Assembly: GCF_025165795.1 (NCBI RefSeq)
Contig: NZ_JAJAGO010000014.1
Coordinates: 1 to 64,000, forward strand
DNA: 64,000 bases
From: Streptomyces gossypii
Lineage (GTDB): Bacteria; Actinomycetota; Actinomycetes; Streptomycetales; Streptomycetaceae
Direction of reading: 5' to 3'
In this document: positions 58,983-64,000 of the stretch, piece after piece
Numbering within the stretch: position 1 is the stretch's first letter
Layout of the letters: the number at the start of each line of letters is the position of its first letter
Translations under genes and position numbers: made by a program
Notes under the pieces: generated by a model
Database searches by the model: none
What the model saw: the letters and a program-made list of their open reading frames with translations, nothing else
Told to the model about the DNA's origin: nothing

Positions 58983-59483
58983 ATGGACTCCAGGCTGATC
59001 AAAGGTGACCGGGTGACGGTCACGCTGCTCAAGCACGAGCGCCCCGAGGTGCGCTACCCCGCGACGGTGCTCGGCGACGACGGCACCCGCGCCGTGGTCA
59101 GCGCGCCCTGGGCCGGGCCGCCGGTGCGGGACTTCGGCTTCGTGCGCTTCGAGCGAGGCGACGTCTTCACCGAGTGCTACTGGCGAGACCGCTGGTACGC
59201 GGTGAAGGAGGTGCGCGACGGGGAGGGCGTGCTCAAGGGCTGGTACTGCGACATCACGCGCCCCGCCCGTGTCGAGTCCGGGTCCCTCGTCGTCACCGAC
59301 CTGGAACTCGACCTGTGGGTCTCGGCCGACGGCAGCCAGGTGCTCCGGCTGGACGAGGACGAGTTCCTGGCCGCCGGTCTGACCGAATCCGACCCCGAGG
59401 CCGCCGCACGGGCGCGCCGGGCTCTGGATGAGCTCGACACCCTGGCCCGTACGGACGGCCTCACGGCCCTTACCGCGCTCTGA
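58983..59483 (+). CDS. DUF402 protein
   Basis: 166-residue DUF402 protein: FVRFERGDVFTECYWRDRWY near 49-68, GVLKGWYCDITRPARVE near 80-96 and VVTDLELDLWVSADG near 101-115 with its acidic, metal-binding DLELDL core. Characterised DUF402 members are nucleoside di/triphosphatases or RNase-associated phosphatases, so a phosphohydrolase role is plausible. ATG at 58983. Small convergent gap to the next gene. Confidence 0.85.
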   Translation: MDSRLIKGDRVTVTLLKHERPEVRYPATVLGDDGTRAVVSAPWAGPPVRDFGFVRFERGDVFTECYWRDRWYAVKEVRDGEGVLKGWYCDITRPARVESGSLVVTDLELDLWVSADGSQVLRLDEDEFLAAGLTESDPEAAARARRALDELDTLARTDGLTALTAL

Positions 59484-59507
59484 CGGCCGCGGCGGCGAGC
59501 GGGCTCC

Positions 59508-61964
59508 TCACCGCTTGCCGCCGAGGAAGTCCCGGCCGGTCGGAGTGGGCGGCCCGCCCTCGTAGGTCACCCGCCAGAGTGCGGACTTCTCGTCGGCGTT
59601 GAAGAACCCGCGCCCGTAGTCCTGGACGTACAGCGAGCCGTCCGGGCCGAACTTCCAGCCCATCAGGTTCCTGATGCCGTCGTTGCCCGGTGGGATGATC
59701 GCGTCCAGGCTCTCGGCGTGCACCGGGAGGCCGCCGCTCGCCTCGCTGGCGGGATCGAACAGGAGTGCGTGGCGAGGCTGGTCGCTGTCGTAGTGGTCCC
59801 CGGCGAACCACTTGCCGTCCCAGTAGGCGGGCCACTTGCCGTCGCTCTGACTGTCCTCGTCGTAGCGGTAGACGGGGCCCGTCATGGCTGCCTGGACTCC
59901 GCCCTTGAGCCAGGGGAGCAGCAGCTGCTGCTCGTCCAGCCGGTAGCTGGGGACGCCCGCATCGTTCCGGGGGAAGTCCGGGGCTCCGCCCTGCGGGGAG
60001 TACCAGAGGTTGTTGTCACGGGCGGGCGGGATGTTCACCAGACCGTCGTTGTGGGGCGATTCGTTCTTGAGGTTGTCGCAGTCGTACCAGCCCAGCGGCT
60101 GGTCGGGGTCGGGCAGGTTGCGGTCGCGGTACGGCTGCCTGTTGCCCATGCAGTACGGCCAACCCTGGTTGCCCGCCGAGGTGATGACGGCGAAGGTCTC
60201 GTACTTCGCGGGCCCCCAGGTGGTGCTGGGCTGACCGGCGTCCGGTCCGACCCAGCCCGCGTACAGCTTGTCCGTCTCCTTGTCGACGGCGATACGGGAC
60301 GGGTTGCGTACACCCATCACGTAGATCTCGGCGCGCGTCTTGCCGCCGCCCTCCTCCTCGCCGGTGAAGAGGTTGCCCTCCGGGACGGTGTAGCTCCCGT
60401 CCGGCTCTGGGTGGATGCGCAGGATCTTGCCGTTGAGGTTGTTGGTGTTGCCCGAGGTGCGGCGGGCATCGGCGAACGAGAGGCCCCGGAAGACCGGCTC
60501 GGGGTTGTTGCCCGAGTAACCGCCGGAGAACCCGGAGGAGTTGGTGTCACCGGTGGCGATGTAGAGATTGCCCTTCGAGTCCCAGTCCATTCCGCCGCCC
60601 GCGTGGCAGCAGCTGTGGATCTGCACGGGCCAGGACAGCAGCACCTTCTCGGAGGCCGGGTCGAGCTTGTCCGAGTCGGGGTCCAGGGTGAAACGCGAGA
60701 CCCGGCGCTCGGCGGTGTGGGCGGAGCGGTCGATCTTCGAGTGCGGCGTCCAGTGCAGATAGATCCAGCCGCTGTCGGCGAAGTCCGGGGCGAGCGCGAT
60801 GCCCAGCAGCCCTTCCTCGGTCTTCGTCAGTTCGCCGCCGCTGCCCTTGTCGCCGAAGACGTCGAGAGTGCCGGCGAGGTGTGACTGCTCGGTCTCCGGG
60901 TCCCAGATGTGCACGGTGCCCTCGCCGAGGCCGATGCGCGGGTCGTCCCAGTCGGTGACCACCGGCGAGCCCGGCATGCCTCCGGCGCGGCCGATGGAGA
61001 AGACCCGGCCGTCCTCGGCGATGTCCATGCCGTGCGGCTCGCCGATCTGGTCCAGCTCGCCGGGCTGGTTGGGCTGAGTCACCCGCTGCGCGTCGTAGTT
61101 GGCGGAGATCGTCGCCTGGCAGTCGGCTCGGGCCAGGCGGGTCGTCCACAGGAGGGCGCCGTGCAGGTGCTGACGGAAGTCGTCCTCGCCGAAACCGGCG
61201 ACGGTGCCGCCCATCCCGGTGTAGAAGGACCGGCCGCCGTCGTAGTCGCGGCACCAGGACACCGGGTGATCCCAGCCGTTGGCTCCCGCTCCGGGCTCGT
61301 ACGTGCTCTCCCGTACGCGGGCGACGGTGTGCACCTTGCCGCTCGGATTGTCCGTCCAGTTGAACCAGACGTCGTCACGCTCCCATTCCAGCGGGAGGCC
61401 GCTGGTGGCCGGATGGACGCGGTCGCCCACCTCCACGACCGCCTCCTGCGCTCCGTCCGGTCCGCCGTCCGCCGGGCGTGCGCCGAGGAGCCCGGTGAAC
61501 CACGAGCTGTCCGGTTCGGCGCGTGCCGCGTCGTGCACACCGAGGAAACCGCCGCCGGAGCGGATGTACTCCGTGAACGCGGCCTCCTGCCCCGCGTTGA
61601 GCAGGTCGCCGCCGGCGGAGAGGAAGACGACGGCGTTGAAGGAGCGCAACTGGTCCGGGGTGAACGTGCCGGGGTCGTCGGTCACTTCGGTACGGAAGCC
61701 CTCGCCTGCCGGCGCTTCCGACCCGATCTCGGTGATCGCGGCGATGCCCGCCTCGGTCACCTCGCCCGGCGCGTCCGGGCCGTGGAAGACGAGCACCCGC
61801 GGGTCGGCCGTACCCGGCGCCTTCTTCCGTGCCTGCTTCAGTGCCTGGGCCTGCTGCCCGCTGTCTCCCCCATCGTCGTCGGCGCCCGCGGCGGAGGGGA
61901 CCCCCGCCATCAGTGATCCGATCACGGTGGCGGTCAGTGCTAAGACGTACCTGCGTCTGCGCAT
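59508..61964 (-). CDS. Secreted ThuA-like / sugar dehydrogenase fusion protein
   Basis: 818 residues. Signal peptide about 1-27 (LALTATVIGSLMAGVPSAAG). Residues about 55-290 are a ThuA/glutamine-amidotransferase-like domain (VLVFHGPDAPGEVTEAG, FLSAGGDLLNAGQ, YIRSGGGFLGVHDAA), and about 300-818 a PQQ-type glucose/sorbosone dehydrogenase beta-propeller (PHGMDIAEDGRVFSIGRAGG, LLGIALAPDF, HSCCHAGGGMDWDSKGNLYI, ATGDTNSSGFSGG, NGKILRIHPEPDG). The two-domain form is exported by actinobacteria and planctomycetes, usually with further carbohydrate-binding modules, which are absent here. Likely extracellular sugar oxidation or binding. ATG 61964 with GAGAGG upstream. Confidence 0.88.
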   Translation of the reverse strand: MRRRRYVLALTATVIGSLMAGVPSAAGADDDGGDSGQQAQALKQARKKAPGTADPRVLVFHGPDAPGEVTEAGIAAITEIGSEAPAGEGFRTEVTDDPGTFTPDQLRSFNAVVFLSAGGDLLNAGQEAAFTEYIRSGGGFLGVHDAARAEPDSSWFTGLLGARPADGGPDGAQEAVVEVGDRVHPATSGLPLEWERDDVWFNWTDNPSGKVHTVARVRESTYEPGAGANGWDHPVSWCRDYDGGRSFYTGMGGTVAGFGEDDFRQHLHGALLWTTRLARADCQATISANYDAQRVTQPNQPGELDQIGEPHGMDIAEDGRVFSIGRAGGMPGSPVVTDWDDPRIGLGEGTVHIWDPETEQSHLAGTLDVFGDKGSGGELTKTEEGLLGIALAPDFADSGWIYLHWTPHSKIDRSAHTAERRVSRFTLDPDSDKLDPASEKVLLSWPVQIHSCCHAGGGMDWDSKGNLYIATGDTNSSGFSGGYSGNNPEPVFRGLSFADARRTSGNTNNLNGKILRIHPEPDGSYTVPEGNLFTGEEEGGGKTRAEIYVMGVRNPSRIAVDKETDKLYAGWVGPDAGQPSTTWGPAKYETFAVITSAGNQGWPYCMGNRQPYRDRNLPDPDQPLGWYDCDNLKNESPHNDGLVNIPPARDNNLWYSPQGGAPDFPRNDAGVPSYRLDEQQLLLPWLKGGVQAAMTGPVYRYDEDSQSDGKWPAYWDGKWFAGDHYDSDQPRHALLFDPASEASGGLPVHAESLDAIIPPGNDGIRNLMGWKFGPDGSLYVQDYGRGFFNADEKSALWRVTYEGGPPTPTGRDFLGGKR

Positions 61965-62181
61965 GGCGCGTACACCTCTCGTAGGTGACTGCAACGCCCA
62001 TGGAAGCTAAACGACTTTTGACGAGGCGCCAATGGCTATCACCGGAAACGGCCGAACTTTGTCCCTGTAGTGGTCAAACTCGGATGCGGCCTCGGCAGCA
62101 CGTGGCGGTGGTGTACCGCTGGAGTGCCGGAGGTCGTGTCGGAGGTGGTGTCGGCCCGCCGACGCCGAGTTCTCTGGGACA

Positions 62182-63405
62182 GTGGGGACGGGTGTGAGCA
62201 CGGGTGCGAGCACTGCGAGGGCGGAGCGGTGGAGGCGGGTTCGGATGCGGCACACCGACGCGGCGACGGCCGCCTGCGGCTACTGGCATCGGCGCGGACT
62301 GCCGACCCGCCCCGCACAGGCGGTCACCGCCCCCGGCGCACCGCTGCTGCTGCTCGCCGTGCTCGCGGCGGCCGACCGCGCGGCGGCGGACCAGACGGCG
62401 GGGCGGGCAAACGCGGCAAACGCGGCAAGCGGAGGCCGGGGAGGCGTGGGCGGCGGCGTGCTGCTGCCACGCCCCAGCGCCGCCTGGTACGCCCCCCAGG
62501 CGCGGCTGCTCGGCCGCCCGCTGCACCCCGTACCGGTGCCCGCCGAGTGCGGCGGCGTGCCCGACCCCGTCGCCCTGCGGGAGGCGGCGCGCCGCGCCCG
62601 TACAGCCGGAGTCGACCCCCGGGTGCTGCTGCTCTCGGTCGCCGATGACCCCACCGGCACCGCTGCGCCCCCCGAACTGCTGCACGAGGTGTGTGAGGCC
62701 GCATCGGACGAGGGACTGCTGATCGTCAGTGACGAGAGCTGGCGGGACGCCTGCCACGACCCGCACCACACGGTGATCGTCAGCCCGGCGGAGATGCTCG
62801 GGTCCGGCCGCACCGGATCGGTGGTCGTGCTCGCGGGAGTCGACGTCGCCCTCCCGCACCCCGGCGTCCGCGCGGGCATCGCCCGCTTCCAGGACACCGA
62901 GCACGGACGCGAACTCGGCGATCGGGTACGAGAGATCCTGGACGCCCTGGACACGGAGCTGCGCGGCCCCGACGACGCGGCAGTGGCCGAAGTGCTGGCC
63001 GAACCAGGCCCCGTACGGGAGCGGCGCACCGCCGAGGCCGCGCAGCACGGGGCGTTCGCCGCCGCCTTGCACGAAGTCCTCACCGAGGCGGGGGCCGTGT
63101 GCCGGCCCCCGCAGGTGGGCCGAGCGCTGTATGCCGACCTGCAGGAGCTGCGCCCACGTCTCGCGGCGCACGGAATCGAGGACGCGCCGGGGCTGGAAGC
63201 GGAGTTGGTACGGCGGCTGGGCTCGCACGTGCGCGGCGGCCACCGCTTCGGCGATGACCCGCGCGCACTCCGGGTGCGGCTGTCGACCGGGCTGCTGGGG
63301 CCGGTCGTGCCGGCCGAGGCGGAGGCGCGCCCGCTGGAACTGCCGGGCGTGCCCGAGGCGCTGGACGCCGTACGGGGTGCGCTGGCCGCGCTGACCGCCG
63401 GCTGA
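62182..63405 (+). CDS. Aminotransferase-fold protein without any lysine
   Basis: 407 residues resembling class I/II PLP-dependent aminotransferases: DDPTGTAAPPELLHE corresponds to the NPTG motif and LLIVSDESWRD to the strand carrying the PLP-binding Asp and Tyr. In place of the S-x-S-K segment it reads GSGRTGSVVVLAGVDVALP, and in fact the whole chain contains no lysine at all, so the PLP Schiff base cannot form. It may be a decayed enzyme used for binding or regulation. Start is uncertain among GTG 62182, GTG 62194 and ATG 62245. A strong terminator follows. Confidence 0.75.
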   Translation: MGTGVSTGASTARAERWRRVRMRHTDAATAACGYWHRRGLPTRPAQAVTAPGAPLLLLAVLAAADRAAADQTAGRANAANAASGGRGGVGGGVLLPRPSAAWYAPQARLLGRPLHPVPVPAECGGVPDPVALREAARRARTAGVDPRVLLLSVADDPTGTAAPPELLHEVCEAASDEGLLIVSDESWRDACHDPHHTVIVSPAEMLGSGRTGSVVVLAGVDVALPHPGVRAGIARFQDTEHGRELGDRVREILDALDTELRGPDDAAVAEVLAEPGPVRERRTAEAAQHGAFAAALHEVLTEAGAVCRPPQVGRALYADLQELRPRLAAHGIEDAPGLEAELVRRLGSHVRGGHRFGDDPRALRVRLSTGLLGPVVPAEAEARPLELPGVPEALDAVRGALAALTAG

Positions 63406-63409
63406 CGCC

Positions 63410-63441
63410 GGGCGGCTCCCCGTCCGCGCGGGGAGCCGCCC
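63410..63441 (+). terminator. Terminator after the aminotransferase-like gene
   Basis: Perfect 12-base arms GGGCGGCTCCCC (63410-63421) and GGGGAGCCGCCC (63430-63441), 8-base loop, five bases after the stop. Confidence 0.85.
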
Positions 63442-63544
63442 GCTCAGGTCGTCCGCAGTGGCCTGATCCCGTGGAGGCCCCTCACCCGTTTGGCGCAAGG
63501 CCGTCGGTCTGGCGACGGCTTCTGGCACCTGGGTGGGGTGGGGC

Positions 63545-63670
63545 GTGACCTCGATCGAGCAGACGGCGTATCCGCCGGTCGAACGGCTGATCACCGCGTG
63601 TGAACTGCACTTGTTCTTCTCGCCGAGTCAGGGGGAAGCCGAGTGGGCGGCGGGCCGTACGCAGTCGTTT
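63545..63670 (+). pseudogene. N-terminal scrap of a Tn3-type transposase (DUF4158)
   Basis: From GTG 63545 the frame reads TSIEQTAYPPVERLITACEL then HLFFSPSQGEAEWA, which matches the start of DUF4158 Tn3-family transposases (TSIERTAYP...L...F.PS..E..W). The similarity fades after about 40 codons and the rest of the ~1000-residue protein is missing. No repeats of the transposon were found. Confidence 0.6.
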
Positions 63671-63722
63671 CCGGTGACCGGCCGACGGCGCGGACGAGTG
63701 CACAAACGGGTGGGCTCGCGCG

Positions 63723-64000
63723 TCACTTGCGCCAGAACAGGTGGTGCGTCACGCCGCTCGCGCTGGGCACGACGTCCAGGTGGAAGCGGTCGAGCAGCTC
63801 GTCGGGGGAATCCCAGAGCCGCACTCCGGTACCGAACTTCACCGGCGAGACCGCCACATGCAGGGTGTCGACGAGGTCGGCGTCGAGGAACTGCCGGATG
63901 GTGGTAGCCCCACCGCCGAGTCGGACGTCCTTGCCCTGCGCCGCCTCTCGCGCCTGGTCGAGAACCGTGGCCGGGTCGCCGTCGACGAAGTGGAACGTGG
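63723..64000 (-). CDS. DHFR/RibD C-terminal-like protein, 5' end outside the window
   Basis: The last 91 codons are present: DGDPATVLDQAREAAQGKDV, RLGGGATTIRQFLDADLVDT, LHVAVSPVKFGTGVRLWDSP and a closing VTHHLFWRK. The GGGATTIRQFLDADLVDELH-type stretch is diagnostic for the family. The start lies beyond 64000. It is the third family member in this window and, from the visible part, belongs to the longer-tailed subgroup that differs from the two others. Confidence 0.82.
   Translation of the reverse strand, partial: TFHFVDGDPATVLDQAREAAQGKDVRLGGGATTIRQFLDADLVDTLHVAVSPVKFGTGVRLWDSPDELLDRFHLDVVPSASGVTHHLFWRK

Overview
The window is 64 kb of very GC-rich DNA with strong GC bias at third codon positions, frequent GTG and TTG starts, and many 1-4 base gene overlaps. 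Gene content (ethylmalonyl-CoA pathway operon beside psd-pssA, a GlnA4-type glutamine synthetase cluster, Scr1/DUF397 regulator pairs, DeoR-linked sugar importer without its own ATPase) points to Streptomyces or a close relative, on the chromosome rather than a plasmid or phage. I see no tRNA, rRNA, CRISPR array or replication origin.

Layout. 0-13 kb is lipid and C4/C5 acyl-CoA metabolism. psd and pssA make phosphatidylethanolamine. A tight minus-strand operon ccr-ecm-mcl-mch-mcd encodes most of the ethylmalonyl-CoA pathway. Upstream of ccr lie tandem hairpin repeats and a long palindrome, then an NTF2-like gene, a TetR regulator and a double-length 3-hydroxyacyl-CoA dehydrogenase. 12.8-19.7 kb is a self-contained divergent cluster: permease, class I amidotransferase-fold hydrolase and FadR-type regulator on the minus strand; glutamine-synthetase-like ligase, aldehyde dehydrogenase and short-chain dehydrogenase on the plus strand. 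This set fits stepwise oxidation of a gamma-glutamylated amine, most plausibly ethanolamine.

20-32.5 kb is the accessory, scarred part. A decayed IS701-type element carries a MazF/PemK-like gene inside its inverted repeats. It is followed by an SDR/TetR pair with twin operators, prfC, an Scr1-type regulator coupled through a 15-codon ORF to a DUF397 gene, a truncated Ser/Thr kinase and frameshifted acetyltransferase, remnants of an IS5-type transposase and a group II intron reverse transcriptase, a gene with one internal stop, and an XRE regulator facing a methionine aminopeptidase gene across a perfect operator-like palindrome.

33-64 kb is mostly orderly metabolism: a TetR/MFS efflux pair, RidA, a radical SAM protein, a three-gene peptidase run (M55, M20, S9), a CBS protein, an APH-type kinase, an arginase-fold enzyme, a carbohydrate locus (DUF5107 protein, DeoR regulator, binding protein, two permeases, zinc alcohol dehydrogenase), an SseB-like/helical protein pair, an AidB-type acyl-CoA dehydrogenase facing a PaaX-type regulator, a large secreted ThuA/sugar-dehydrogenase protein, and an aminotransferase-fold protein with no lysine. 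The right edge holds a Tn3-type transposase scrap and the 3' part of a third DHFR/RibD-like gene.
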